A stretch of DNA of 64,000 nucleotides from Ramazzottius varieornatus (GCA_001949185.1 BDGG01000002.1:3171679-3235678); one strand, 5' to 3'; numbered from the stretch's first letter, positions 15,153 through 27,595 are shown. Notes: a model not told the origin generated them from the letters alone. Program-made: numbers and translations.

Positions 15153-18100
15153 ATGGAAGACATGAAGAAGGTCGAGGAGGCGGAAAGACGAGCGATGGTC
15201 CAGCAGTTCGGTGTCATCGTCCGAGGAGGCCAAAGCGCAGCAGCGCAAGAAGGCAAGGAGAACGCTTCGGGAAGAGCCGGGGACAGCAAGGCTGTTCATC
15301 CCAGAACTGTTACCAATAGTGGATCCTTGGAGCAAGATGGACTGCAGGACAAGTATGCACGAACCCTGAGGAAAGCGCTGCGGAAGATGGGTGTTCCACT
15401 GATAGTCTCCGATGAAACGTTCAGCCTCGTGGAGGAAGACATCGCAGTGGCACATCCAGCAGAAAATCGAGCTTTCCTCCTCAGCTTGCCAGATAAATTT
15501 ACGAAAGATGTATCCGAGGTTTGTGTGCTCTCGATAGAACATAGTTTTACAGCGATGCTGATTTTTCACTTTTTTTCTTTGCAGAATTTGATCAAGCAAG
15601 CGCTGGCTGAACTGAACAAGACCGCGAAATCTGTTCTGCTTTCCTCCGATGGTTCTTTGAAAAATTCATCTTCGGATTTTTTCGAATTGGTGCAGTTTCT
15701 GCGCGAGTTACTGCAGCGTAATTTCACTTTGGAGTATCGGGACGTGGCCTCTGTTGAGGAGCGTCAGAGGCGTAAAGAAGAAGCTAACGAAGCGCCGACA
15801 TTTTCCGCTCAAAACCTTCTCAACGAGAACAACGACACCCCAGTCCCCTACGGAGTCGACGTGAGTACGCTCTATCGATGTACAACTGATTGGTTTGAAA
15901 CCTGGTGGAAGCCAAGGAATACTCTGACCTTACTGACGTTTCGTTTAGCACTTTAGTCGAAATGTTCGAGATTATTGCTTTCTGTCAGTGTTTCTGCCTG
16001 GTATTTCATTTTGTGTTTTTCAGCCTTTCCATCCACTCACATCGCGGCAGATCTGGATGGAAATTTCTCTTGCGAAAGTAGATTATCCTTCTACGCTTAC
16101 GTCAAACGAAATTCATGACGCAGCATGGAAGAGGTAGACTTCGTAATCGATTAAGTATTTCATTTCGCCCATCGGATTAACGTACCACGGTACCAGTACC
16201 GTTGTACGATTAACCAGAGTTTTGTTACCACTGTCAAGACTGAAATCTCACTGTATATGGACAGTAGTAACAAAATGTATGCTCAGGACATTAGAAGATT
16301 TTCTGGTCAAAATTGGACCTGTCTTTTTTTACGGGAGGATGGATTTCATTTCTTCCGACTTGTTCCAACAGGTGGTCTTCGCTTCAGACCGCTGTCGAAA
16401 TCAACCCGAAGTTCGGCCTCTGCCTCCGTCTGGACAACACCCTTTCTTCTAACACCAAAATCACACAGCGATGGTTCGCGGAGCGTCTTCGCGCCCTCGT
16501 CATTCCTTCGCACATCTGGAAGTCCAACAAGACCGGTTATCCCGTTCTGCCACCACTGACCAAAGATTTTCTCATCCGATCATTCCATCACCCGCACATC
16601 ACCTACCTTCTCGAAACGCCTTCAACCTCGCTTTCCGCCGTCGATGAGGAGCGTTTACACAGTTGCTTTTTGTACCTCCTCCATCTCTTCAAAGAATACT
16701 ACAGAACCGTCCGTGACGCACCACGCCAACGCCTGATGCGCCACTTGGCCGACGTTCCTATCCGTCCTCTCCAACCACTCCGCGACCACCTCACTCAAGA
16801 AATCTACGAAGTCTTTGAAGCTGATCCCATCAAGTACCGACTGTACAACAGCGCCATGTTTCAAGCGCTGAAAGACTGGAGAAAGAAGGCCGAGAACCGA
16901 AGTGGTAGTGGTAGTGGTAACCGCCACCTGGACGTTACTGGGCAGGATGCGGTAAACAGCAGGGCTGACGACCCGGTGGTAGTGGCGATGGTGGTCGGTG
17001 CTGGTCGCGGACCGTTGGTCAGCGAATTTATCAGTGCAGCCGTTGCTCTGGATGTGAAGTTTAAGGTACCTTGTTCGCATGGCTGTTGATTGATTTGTCT
17101 AGTTCAGCATTTTTGCTGTAGTTTGCTGTCGGTTAGTTTTTGAGTCCTTGTTTTTGATACTGAGCTAGTAGTCCCATTCGTTTTCGAAGATGGAAGCAAT
17201 GTACGCGGGACACGCGAATGTTTCGCATTAAAGGTTTTCCTTGTAGGTCTACGCGTTGGACAAGAATCCGATCGCCATCGGAGCGATGCTGGCCAAGCTG
17301 GAAGACGAGTGGATTCCTCACGCCGACTCTATCCACATCGTCCAGTCGGACATGCGAGACTTTGAGCCTGGTGACAAAGCTGACATGATCATCAGTGAGC
17401 TTTTAGGTTCCTTTGGATGCAACGAGCTCTCCCCGGAATGCCTGGACGGTGCACAGCGCCTCCTGAAACCAGGAGGTATTTCGATCCCCCACGCGTACTC
17501 CAACTTCCTCCAACCCGTCATGGCGCGTTCGCTGCATGACGATATGGTTACGTACGCTCCGAAGCATAAAGAGATGTTGAATGAGTTCATCCTCGTGGAA
17601 ATGCGGAGCTCTGTGGAGATCGCGCCATATCAGGAAGCTTTCAAATTCGTCCATCCTAATTATGGTAAGTGAAGATTAGCTTTGGTTCTGATTTGACTAC
17701 TTCTGGTCACCACTTTACTTTCATCATTCGTACAGTGTGGTTTTCTAGCAAGGAAGTCAACGCTACAACAGTGTGAGAGTTATCGGCTAGCAGACTGGGG
17801 CGTCGGCAAATGAATTCACCCAGCCTGTTTTTCTAACTGGCGCACGCTTTCAAACAATAACGATGAAACGCTGCGCCACCTAAGACGACGATCTGGATAG
17901 AAGCGTTTGCCGACGTCCCAATTGGTCTTTCTCTCAAGACCCTGCAAACAATAACTCCGGACATAACAGTACGAGGCGCTAGTATGCAGGTGGGCGTGCG
18001 AGACTGGATTATTCTGCCTGGTGATCCAGACTAAAGGCTGCACTTGTCTACCGTTCGTCCACGAACTTCCCGGGAGGAAACAGGACACTGTGTAATGCTT

Positions 18101-18449
18101 TTGTCTTTTTATAGAGGCGCACTCGAACGAGCGTGACGTGACGCTGCGGTTCACAGCGGATATCGATTACGTGATGACGGGCTTCGCTGGTTACTTCGAT
18201 TTGCATTTGTATAAAGACGTGTCGATGAACATCCTGCCCGATAAACAGACGGTGGGTTTGAGCAGCTGGTTCCCAGCTTGCTTTGCTCTGGAACGACCAG
18301 TGGCGGTGGCTAAAGACCAGGAGATTGTCCTGCACATGGGCAGACGCTGTGATGTCGCGGGAAAGCGCGTGTGGTACGTCTGGAATCTCCTGGAACCGGA
18401 AGTGCTACCTATCCAGAATGCCCTACCTGACAACTGGATCAGTATGTGA
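15153..18449 (+). CDS. prmt5: PRMT5 symmetric protein arginine methyltransferase
   Basis: Type II arginine methyltransferase, 732 residues in six exons: 15153-15518, 15585-15860, 16024-16133, 16372-17065, 17247-17664, 18115-18449. Phases close. Visible motifs are the end of the TIM barrel (QIWMEISL..., then TGYPVLPPL), the PRMT5-type IYEVFEADPIKY with its Phe, the AdoMet motif VVGAGRGPLVS, YALDKNP, and the double-Glu loop ISELLGSFGCNELSPECLD. The beta-barrel ends with GFAGYFDLHLY and KRVWYVWNL. By family knowledge it works with MEP50 on histones and Sm proteins. The first 210 residues are barely recognisable, although their number roughly fits the human N-terminal barrel (human 637 residues). 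A separate upstream gene is conceivable, but the frame and introns run through. The 450-base intron 5 holds a MITE. Confidence 0.93.
17797..17919. mobile_element. Palindromic MITE, GTGGCGCAC-core family, copy 3 (PRMT5 intron)
   Basis: The ends GGGGCGTCGGCAAATGAATT and TTTGCCGACGTCCC are inverted copies. The core CTGGCGCACGCTTTC...GAAACGCTGCGCCACC is diverged but palindromic. It sits wholly in PRMT5 intron 5. Its outer ends are among the best preserved of the family. Confidence 0.75.
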
Positions 18450-20069
18450 TGTGATGCCGGTATGTCAGAATGTGACGTATAATAACGTCACTGTGGACAA
18501 TTTTAATACCGTCTCAGGTAGCGTTCCGGTTCCTAGTACTGTATCACGGTGTCATGATATGTCGTGTCATACCTCATTACTTGCTTTCCTGTTCTGTTAT
18601 GTTATGTCATTTTTATTGGTGTACTGTAATTCTATATCTTCCGCCCTTCTGGGAAACTTGTTGGAACTTATCTTAGTACCTAGTATGTCTTTCGGTAATC
18701 GAGTTAGGAATCGAATCTGACATTTTAGTGTTGCATAAGCCGTGTTTTAGAAGTCAAGGTAACAAAAACGACTCGGTCTATTGCGAAATAAAATCGGAAG
18801 TCTGACAGGCTCAGTTGTTCTTTATCAGAACGGTCTCCTGGAAGAACCTTAGAGTTTATTTGACAAGCGGTGTATAATCCTTTTTTGCCAATCGGGAAGG
18901 TAAGCATTGTTGTGTCATCTAGACCCTGATGCGGAGGCGTGTCCTGGAAGCAATTATCCTTTGAAAATTAGAGAGCCTTCACTTCCCGGATTCCGTTCGT
19001 GACGTAATCGATACTTCGCATAATGAACTGACCTTGGATTGGAAAAGGGGCTTGTCGGCATGCTACGTTAAGTGTTCATATGGACTGTGTTGGTCTACGT
19101 CAGCATGGAGCATACTGTAGTGAACCTCGTACGAGTAGGCCTCTCTCCTTTTGTGAATATACTTTTTCTGTTGACGCAGCTGTCGTGCTTGGTTGAAAGC
19201 GACAGCTGAACTAATCGACAACGCCGAACATTCGTACCGATGGATGATGGATGCCGTATTCATCATTTCAACGAACTGTGAGGCCATTTTATGTTAACCA
19301 GACCGCGCATCACGCGGGGATTACCACTGGCTGATTTTTGATTGAGCGGGTACGTGAATTTCCTACAGCGTGAAGCCTGTGCTTGATTGTTGATTGCTTC
19401 GACTTCGGTCTTTCAGCCTCCACGCCGTTTCCTGGTTGCTCCGTCCACAGCAAGTTTCTATCCTGAATCGAGAGGATACTGTACGATCGGGGAAGGACAA
19501 AGCCGTCTCGTGTTTACAGGTAAGCAAAGGTACCTTGATATTGACAGCGAGCACACAAGTCGTCGTCGCTATCAGTGCGCGGGTAAATAACACCGTTACG
19601 ATGATACGCTCGGCTTCAAGAGCGTAAACCTGTGAACCAGTGAACTGGTCGGATTAAGCTGGCTCGTACATGTGTAATGCACTTTGTACTCTTTAAACAA
19701 ATGACGACAAAACTATCGTAAAATGAGTCCGATATTTACTTGCAGAGAAATATCGTCCGCTTGGCACCTTCATATCCGATCCTCGTCGCGCATTATCTAA
19801 AGTTATGTGCGCCGCTCGACGTATCTCCTCCGCCTCGACACTCTGACTCTGTAAACTTCAGCCAGCCTTCTGCCAATCGAACTCAGCTGCTGCTGGAATA
19901 CCGTCCGTATCCTCCTTCGTCCACTTTCCTTGTCTGTTGCTGGTCCAGGGAAATCAACTAGGAAAACTACGTAATCAAGTTCGTCTTATTGTTTTTCCAA
20001 CAATCAAATGGAACGAGGTTTGCTGTGAACTGATTGAACGCTGACCATTGATTGAGCACGCGTAGCGAG
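18450..20069. other. Intergenic between PRMT5 and SPTLC2
   Basis: No exon chain was recognised. It holds the PRMT5 3' flank, with a CRE-like palindrome GTGACGT(6)ACGTCAC at 18472-18491, and the SPTLC2 5' flank, where TTGATTG words recur (19341, 19383, 20049). Short open frames show no domains. A non-coding 5' exon of SPTLC2 may lie here. Confidence 0.4.
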
Positions 20070-23000
20070 ATGGACGAACTGAAAGGAACAATGGGAACAG
20101 GACGAAAAGTGAACGGCCATGTCCGTCACGGTTCCATCGAGCGCTTCACGACCACTGTAACGCAGACCATCACGGCGGACTATTGCTGTATCGCCGCAGC
20201 GACCATCGTGACGTCTCCCTCCAGTGGCCGAGATGACTCTGTGATCACCAATGGGTTCCTTTCAAAGCCCGAGAAGCTCCTGTCCAACGGCCTATCCAAT
20301 GGATCACTACACAAGCACGAAGTGGTACTTCCGGACATTATTGCTTCCTCCGGAGACGCGTCTCTGGTTGCATCAGAGTCAAGATTACAGGAAGAGGATG
20401 AGATGAGCCACGAAGGAAGTATGACACCCACTGAGCCGGTCGACCTGGCTCCCGCCGAGGACATCGCCGACGAGGAGTTTGAAGACTGTGCTCTTTACGT
20501 GGATATTATCACCATTATAGGCTACATTTACCTTCACATGTAAGTGGAAAAATCAAATAGAACTCACCGAACAGATATGATATTGATCGTCTGATTTTTC
20601 AAATTTTCTTCTGAGGTTTGCTTCTGATGTTTGAGCGGCTGACCGTCAAATGCTAGACTACTTCTGGCTTTTTTCTACGGCGTAGAAACACTGCTGCGGA
20701 AGTTTACTTTTTTGCTTTCAGATTTGGGTACCTACGGGATTTCCTGAGGAAGTTGAAGATCGAACGGAGCTTAACACCTCAGGAAAAAAACAACAAAGGT
20801 TTCGTCCCTCTGTACAACGACTGGGAGAACTTCTACAAGCGGAACGTTTACGTACGGGCACGTGACGTAGTGGACAAGCCCATCTGCTCAGTTCCCGGTC
20901 CAGTCATTTCAGTCATGGAACGTTCCACTCCCAACTACGGCTGGACCTTCAAGTTCACCGGGCACAAAGTCCAATGCATCAATATGGCGTCCTACAACTA
21001 CCTCGGCTTTGCTCAACCTTCGGGTGTGAGTTCCAGTGAACGCTTTAATTCATCATGGTCTCCAGTGGCGCGCATTCTTGTTTTTATTGACAGCAAATGT
21101 GCGCCACTTGAGAGAATCATGCTCAAGTAATTTGCCGACGTCCCCTATTATAGTTTTATCTCGCCATAGGTTTGTGCTGATGCATCGATTAACACGTTAG
21201 AGCGTCTAGGTGTGTCTAACGTCTCCGCCAGGAACGACGTCGGGTCGCAACCCATCCATGTAGAGCTGGAAGACCTCGTGGCGCGCTTCGTGGGAACGGA
21301 AGCGGCGTTGACATTCGGCATGGGGTTCGCCACCAACAGCGCCAATATTCCGGCGTTGGTCGACAAGCGGTGTGCCATCCTCAGCGACGCTTTCAATCAC
21401 GCGTCCATCGTCACAGGAGCCAGGTTGTCGGGAGCCACCGTCAAGGTCTTCAAGCACAATGACATGAAGGACCTGGAGGCGAAGCTGAAGGAGATGATCT
21501 TGACGGGGCATCCGCGAACCCGAAGACCATTCAAGAAAGTAGGTGATGTCACAGCCGACCAAACCTGAACAATTTCTCAAACACTACTATAGTGCCGAGT
21601 CACAAACGTCCTCCAAGGGTCGTAAAGTTATACCATGTCTGTGATAGCGGAAATAACCAGGGTGTATGAAGTGAAGCCATGCCATCACTGAACATGTTGC
21701 CAACACACCGTTCAACTGTTCTTGAGACAGAAACACGCTGATTGGCCTAAGCTACTGTGCATATCGGCATGGATGTACCGGAAGGAAATATATTAACTTG
21801 AGCCTTAAATAGAATGGCTTGAAAAACTGCACTAGGAAAGGCAAAATCTGGCAGGCCGATACAAATCATTCTCGGCACATCCATACCAGCCTGCTACTGT
21901 GGCGTGTTGGCGACATACTGGCTTGATGGCGTGCCTTCACTTCAAAGACCTTGGTTATCTTCGCCATCATAGGCGTGTGTAACTTTGCGACCCTTGGAGC
22001 ACCTTTGCAACATCTCTGTGCCGAGTTACACTTCGGTGATGAAATGCGAAGAACACGGAAGCCATAAATCAAAAGGTTTTCGCAGAACATCATGAAGACT
22101 GGCGAATAAGAAGGCAACTGATTGGTCTGGAAAGTTCGAAACACGCTGTCGTTCTTGGAATTTTATCCCGGAAAATAGACATGAAAGAGTAGTAAATTTT
22201 GAATGACAAACTAGTTTATGTCATAGGGTAAAAAGTATATTTGGGACTGGAACAACTGCCCGCCTCTTTTCAGATTTTGATCATCGTCGAGGGAATCTAC
22301 AGTATGGAAGGTAGCATCTGCAAGCTTCCCGAGATCATCGCTCTAAAAAAGAAGTACAAGGCCTACCTGTACCTCGATGAAGCTCACAGCATTGGCGCTC
22401 TCGGTCCGCACGGTCGTGGGGTCGTCGACTACTTTGGCTTGGATGCCCGCGACGTGGACATCATGATGGGCACCTTCACCAAGTCATTCGGGTCTTCGGG
22501 TGGCTACATCGCCGGCTCACGGGCCCTGATCAACCACCTCCGGCATTCGTCCGGCGCCATGGTCTACTCAGCCGCCATGCCACCACCCATTGCTCAACAG
22601 ATCATTACATCGATGAAGGTAATCATGGGCGAGGATGGAACGGATGAAGGCGCCAGAAGAATCAAACAACTGGCTGACAATACACGGTAAGATTCATCAG
22701 AGCCAAACTGGCAATTGAGCAGATACCGTGAGCTAGATCGTTATTTCAAGTGGTGGACGCTGTCTGTGTCGCACGCTGGAAGTATGCGCTACGTGGAAAA
22801 GCCTTCTCGCCGAGTTTAGTTGCTTTTCCAAGCGGCGCACGTTCTCGATGTTATTGGCTGGACGGGTGCGCCACTTGGGGAAACATTCTTGTTAAAAGCA
22901 GTTACCTAGGTCCCGGTTTTCAGTTGAAAAACTCTGGACTGATTTCTTGATTGATTTCAGATACCTGAGGACCGAACTGAGGAGGCTGGGTTTCATTGTT

Positions 23001-23312
23001 TACGGTAGCAAAGATTCTCCGGTAGTACCCCTCTTGACGTTCAACTTTGGACGAGGGATAGCCTTCGCGCGGCTGCTGATGCAGCGTGGTGTTGCTATCG
23101 TGGTTGTCGGGTTTCCCGTGACGCCGGTCAGGTTGTGTAGAGCGCGATTGTGCGTCTCGGCGTTCCATACTCGAGAAATGCTGGAGACGGTGGTGAGGGA
23201 GATAGACTATTTGGGTGATCTTTGTCGGTTGAAGTATTCACGGAAGCACGGGCCGTATAGCAAGAAAAAGACGAAAGTTCCTAGGTTGAAAGCAGAGTGT
23301 GATAAAGAATAG
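20070..23312 (+). CDS. sptlc2: Serine palmitoyltransferase catalytic subunit (SPTLC2-like)
   Basis: A PLP enzyme of the alpha-oxoamine synthase family that condenses serine with palmitoyl-CoA, the first step of sphingolipid synthesis, at the ER. 635 residues in five exons with closed phases: 20070-20539, 20722-21025, 21170-21538, 22274-22686, 22961-23312. A long Ser-rich N-terminus precedes a membrane segment ([20 protein letters not shown]). Then come [54 protein letters not shown] and the PLP lysine in [13 protein letters not shown]. The segment expected to read like CSTRQEMGNLDKH is diverged here ([13 protein letters not shown]). The partner would be SPTLC1, not in this window. Introns 2, 3 and 4 each carry a palindromic element. 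The in-frame TTG at 20052 is upstream; the first ATG (20070) is taken as the start. Confidence 0.95.
21035..21144. mobile_element. Palindromic MITE, GTGGCGCAC-core family, copy 4 (SPTLC2 intron 2)
   Basis: The core CCAGTGGCGCGCATTCTTG...CAAATGTGCGCCACTTGAG is followed by the characteristic right end TTTGCCGACGTCCCC. The left end is worn. It fills most of the 144-base intron. Confidence 0.7.
21592..22032. mobile_element. 440-base fold-back element in SPTLC2 intron 3
   Basis: The arms, about 125-140 bases each (21592-21715 and 21900-22032), are inverted copies sharing CTCCAAGGGTCG.AAAGTTA, AAATAACC and TGCCATCA, with GTGCCGAGT at the left end and an inverted GTGTAACTCGGCAC at the right. There is no coding capacity. 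It differs from the GTGGCGCAC family. Confidence 0.75.
22827..22914. mobile_element. Palindromic MITE, GTGGCGCAC-core family, copy 5 (SPTLC2 intron 4)
   Basis: The core CCAAGCGGCGCACGTTCTCG, then TTATTGGC, then GGTGCGCCACTTGGGG. The right end ...GTTACCTAGGTCCC is worn. The left part (22748-22826) also contains GTCGCACGCT-like words and may be a decayed arm. Confidence 0.65.
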
Positions 23313-23962
23313 AAAAAGATATACTTTTGGCAGTTTGATATATCGCTTTTGTTCCTTTTACTTCTTGTTGCGTCGTTTTAATTTATACGCATTTGGCCGT
23401 TGGTGTGGAGAAAAGCACTTGAATGCATATTTCTTGAGGTGTTCTAAAGCTGTGATTGTATTTCACTTAGCCAAACAATGTGGTGCCTTAGGAAAAGTTC
23501 CTTCTGGTTTTACTAAGAAGATGTTCGTTGTTCTGTACGCGAAATCTGCTGTTAGATTGGACAAGTCTAGAAGCAATAGCAGAGTTTCCCTCGTTCTACT
23601 TTGTGCTCCGGGTGAAAGATGCTAAGTAGCACAGTTTAGCGCGTCTTGCCTGCTAACCCGAAGACGGTATGTGTATTTAAAATTCACATATCAAGTATCA
23701 AGTCTATGAATGCCATTAATCACGTCTGTCAGGGCCGTCTGATGAATTGCATAGTGCGCTCTTCGGCGCTGTTTGAAGAAGTAGAGCTGAACGTCTTCCA
23801 TGCATCCGCAAGATCAAACTGCCTCTTCCGCTGTCAACAGGCAGCTCTAGATCACTTGTTCTTTTCCGTTCCAGCAGTTACCGCCATAAAACGCCCAACG
23901 TCTTCGCGATTACTGGCTCAATTTTTAGATGATTCGGTTATCCAGTAGACGGAACAAGCGTG
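23313..23962. other. Intergenic, SPTLC2 to nAChR
   Basis: 650 bases without a supportable exon. It contains the SPTLC2 3' flank and the promoter side of the receptor gene. I see nothing definite in it. Confidence 0.4.
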
Positions 23963-26569
23963 ATGAACCAGGAAATGTGGACGAATGGCGTTTTGGCAGT
24001 GGTGGGATGGGTTTTGGTAGCTGCTGTTAGAGTTGATGGGAACTCGGATGGGCGGCGACTGTACGAGTGGCTGATGAAGGACTACAATAAGCTGGTTCGT
24101 CCAGTCGAACGGGATGCCGAGTCTTTGAATGTTTCGCTTGGGATAAAGCTTACACAGTTGATCGACGTGGTGAGTTCAGGCTAGATTTTCTGTGAGAGCA
24201 GGATACTCAGTACGAGTATCAGAAGCATAAGCCATGGAATTTCAAAACACCGTGGGAAATAAGCAATAGAGGATCTTTAACGAAGAAGACTGAATTTCGT
24301 GTTCCATTTGAACAATTTCGAAAACGGGCGCAGTACACCGTGTTTCAGCAGCTTGGAATCTCGGAGAGTTATTTTTACTGACAGATTCTCGTGTCAATAG
24401 TCGCTGTTTGGGTCGGTTACCCTCCATTGCAAGCTGCACTCATTTTGCCGAACCGAAATAGCTCTCCAGTTTACGAACTGTTTAGATTGGAGTTTGCTCC
24501 AATAGTGTGTCAGCTTAGGCAGTTGGCAAACACGTTTATATACTCATTAGCATTAAGTTTTACTGCCGGTTGCTTTGTCAAAACGCATCTATCTGAATAA
24601 TCATATTTTACAGGATGAAGTCAATCAAGTCGTTATGACCAACATTTGGCTTAAACAGGTGCGTTCGATCAAAGAAATTTTAACCTTTTTTTTCTGCCGT
24701 TTGAATTTGTGTTGGGGGGTCGGACTGATGTTTCTCAATTTCTCATCCAGCAATGGAGTGATTACCGTATGAAATGGGATCCCGACGAGTACGGCGGCAT
24801 GACGAGTATCCAGATACCCAGCGATCGCTTATGGATCCCCGACATCGTCCTTTACAACAAGTAAGAACTTGAACGTGTTAATTTTTACGCCTTGTTTTTG
24901 GAACCTGGATACAGTACATGAACCCTAATGCGAACCGATCACGCACGGTGAAATTTCTCAGTGCGGACGGGGATTACGAAATTACACTGAAAACTAGCGC
25001 AGTGGTCAAGCACACTGGCGCCATCATGTGGGAGCCGCCCGCCATTTACCGCAGCTACTGCCTGATTCTAGTGGAATACTTTCCGTACGACCAGCAGACC
25101 TGCAAACTGAAGGTAGGACCTGTGTCAATATGTAAATGTAGCGAGGATGTGGACTCACTGGGATTTTTTTTCGAGCAGTTTGGCACTTGGTCCTACGACA
25201 AGGACCAGATCAACCTCATGCCGGCTCGTGGTTACGTCGATGACAACACAACGATCAACAACGGCATTGACTTGTCCGAGTACTATCTGAGCATCGAGTG
25301 GGACATCATGTCGGTCACAGCGAAACGCACCGAAACCGTGTATCCATGTTGCGCTGAACGCTACGTCGACATCACCTACGTATTTTCGATCCGCCGTAAA
25401 ACCATGTATTTTACGGGTACGTGACTGTGCTTGCTATTCCTGCCGGTTTTCACTGATCGAACCATATTTTTTCCTGTTAGTCAACATGATCTTTCCGTGC
25501 GTCGCCATCTCCTTCCTTACGGTTCTCGTATTTTACCTGCCCAGTGACAGTGGTGAAAAGGTACGCCAAAGCACCTCGCAGTCCACTGTCGCTAATGTAT
25601 ACACCCGGTGTTATTTCAGATCACACTCAGCATTTCCGTACTGATGTCTTTGACCGTGTTCTTCCTGCTACTCGCCGAAGTAAGTTATCCTTTGCCCTTT
25701 TGCTCGGAAGGTCTGGTATAATTGGGCTATCCGGCAGAACGTTCCCCCAACTTCCCTGGCAGTGCCTTTGATTGGGAAGTACCTGATCTTCACCATGGTA
25801 CTGGTCACGCTGAGTACGATGATCACCGTGGCTGTGCTGGATGTCCATGTGAGTATCATTTTCATCTCGTTGTCACTTCGCTGACTCACTGATACGTTAA
25901 CTTTTTAGTTTCGGAATGGAAGTACGCACTACAAGATGTCGCCACTTCTTCGCAAAGTCTTCATTGACATCCTACCGCCTATCTTACGGATACAACGGCC
26001 CAAGGATTTTGCCCCAAAATATCAATACAAGACTCGTGTACAAAAAGAGCGCGAAAGGTTTCTCAAACGGAGCAAATATAGTTCCGCTTCCCTGCAACAA
26101 GAGAACAGCGGCTTCAGCGACGATTACTCAGGGCAGAACGGATACGTTTATGCAGAGGAACCCAAGGAAGGTTTTCAGCTACAGCACGCTTACACGCCTG
26201 AGGTGGAGGAAGCGATCGAGGGGCTGAAGTTTATCGCCGACCGGTATCGGGATAACAAGGAACAAGAAAATGTAAGTTGTCGCTAACGTGCGCATCCTTG
26301 TAGTCCGAAGGCAAATATCGTCCGAGCGTTTTATGCTTCAGAACGTGCAAGACTGGAAGTATGTTGCGAGAGTACTGGATCGTTTATTTCTGTGGCTCTT
26401 CTCTATCGGTGGTACCATTGGGACGTTCATGATCATTTTGGATGCACCCGCCCTCTACGACAACCGCGAACCGATTCCATTCAAATGCACGAACTCTACC
26501 GACTTTTCTCTCATGGACGATTACACTGCTGGAGTCGACGAAGAGTTCATCTGTTCTTTGCTTTTATGA
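23963..26569 (+). CDS. Nicotinic acetylcholine receptor subunit, alpha type
   Basis: A cys-loop ligand-gated cation channel subunit at the plasma membrane, 530 residues in ten exons: 23963-24169, 24614-24658, 24751-24860, 24962-25112, 25179-25416, 25481-25560, 25620-25679, 25738-25848, 25909-26271, 26342-26569. All phases close. There is a signal peptide ([18 protein letters not shown]). The ligand-binding domain shows [35 protein letters not shown], the cys-loop [15 protein letters not shown], and adjacent cysteines in [15 protein letters not shown], which mark an alpha subunit. M1 begins [16 protein letters not shown]2 contains [20 protein letters not shown], with Glu and Leu typical of cation channels. 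M3, a ~110-residue intracellular loop and M4 ([18 protein letters not shown]) follow. An ORF start 60 bases before exon 4 is a decoy: only the acceptor at 24961 keeps frame. Confidence 0.96.
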
Positions 26570-26814
26570 TTCCCGTTACAGTATTCTAACGCAATGTGGC
26601 CCTTGCGGTACGGTTGCTTGGGTATGCTCACCAATCAGCTTACTCTTATAGCGCAAAACTGCAGTCTCGTTTTGTCTCCTGGCGGAGAATGATTCAGTTG
26701 GACATATTACCGACCTAGGTACCTCTCTGTAATATTTTGACTCGCGTGATACTCATTTCTGCGAAATACGAGCTGGCCAAATTTTGGAACGCCTTTCGTG
26801 AACGTGCTAGAACC

Positions 26815-27595
26815 ATGGCTGTTGTGGTTACCGCGAAGCATCTCAATGTCACTGGTGTTGTTCTCTTGGTAAGTTCTTTCGAGATGTGCAGCCTTTTGGG
26901 AAAAGCTTCCTGGTACGAACCAATCTGGCCGTATTGAATTTACTGGATAATTTCAGATCCTTCGCATCTGGGAGATCATCTGGGTCTTTACTTCGTTGGT
27001 TTATACGACATAGCTCAGAGCTTTATAGTGAACTATATTTCCTTGGATTTCTGCTTACTGATTCTTGGATTAGGCATCAGCCTGCTGTTGATGGTCCGCC
27101 AGGTGATTGGTTTACGGTTGTACCTAATGTAGCTTTCTGAGCGGCATAATATTAATATATCTCGAAGGGTACTGCTAGCCGCCAGCGTCTTACGAAATGG
27201 TTGTTGGTTATGGCAGTCGAATCAGTCGAGCAGCTAGTTGCGGCGGCAGAATTTCTCATCGTGAGAATAGGGGTGAAATCTACACTCCATGAGTTGCCTA
27301 AAGGTGCCTCGATCTTCAACGCCTGGCTGGCTGCGGGTATTCAACATTCGATCATCCTCTTCCTGCTGGTAGGTCATGGACTTTTTGTTGACACGATGAG
27401 TTTTAACAGAACTAGACGCAATCAGCTTGTCCTGATTGCTGGATGGGAAGTTTGATTGTGGTTGGCCTATACTGGAGGACATCGCTGATGGCACCTGTTG
27501 CGAGAACCAACACACCCGACGGAGGCACGGTTACGTCAGTGAACCAGCCGAACAGTGCATCTCCACCACAAAGTGCAGCTGCACAAATTCATTAA
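26815..27595 (+). pseudogene. Four-helix membrane protein gene A, frameshifted
   Basis: The product is not recognised. Exons by splice signals: 26815-26868 (ATG in AACCATGG, 54 bases), 26957-27102, about 27180-27368, and 27416-27595, ending at a TAA. Exon 2 begins ILRIWEIIWVFTSLVYTT in the phase set by exon 1, then meets TAG. The match to gene B (28744) continues in another frame (LYDIAQSFIVNY... LLILGLGISLLL), so exon 2 carries an indel near 27000. Exon 3 has GASIFNAWLAAGIQ and a hydrophobic stretch; exon 4 has a hydrophobic start and a hydrophilic tail ending QSAAAQIH. It is either a recent pseudogene, a polymorphism or a sequencing indel. The gene reads as an integral membrane protein with about four helices. 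Confidence 0.5.

Noticed and set aside
24915-24961. nAChR exon starting at the earlier ACAG (24914)
   Set aside because: That acceptor leads at once to a stop; the acceptor at 24961 gives the conserved YNNADGDYE join.
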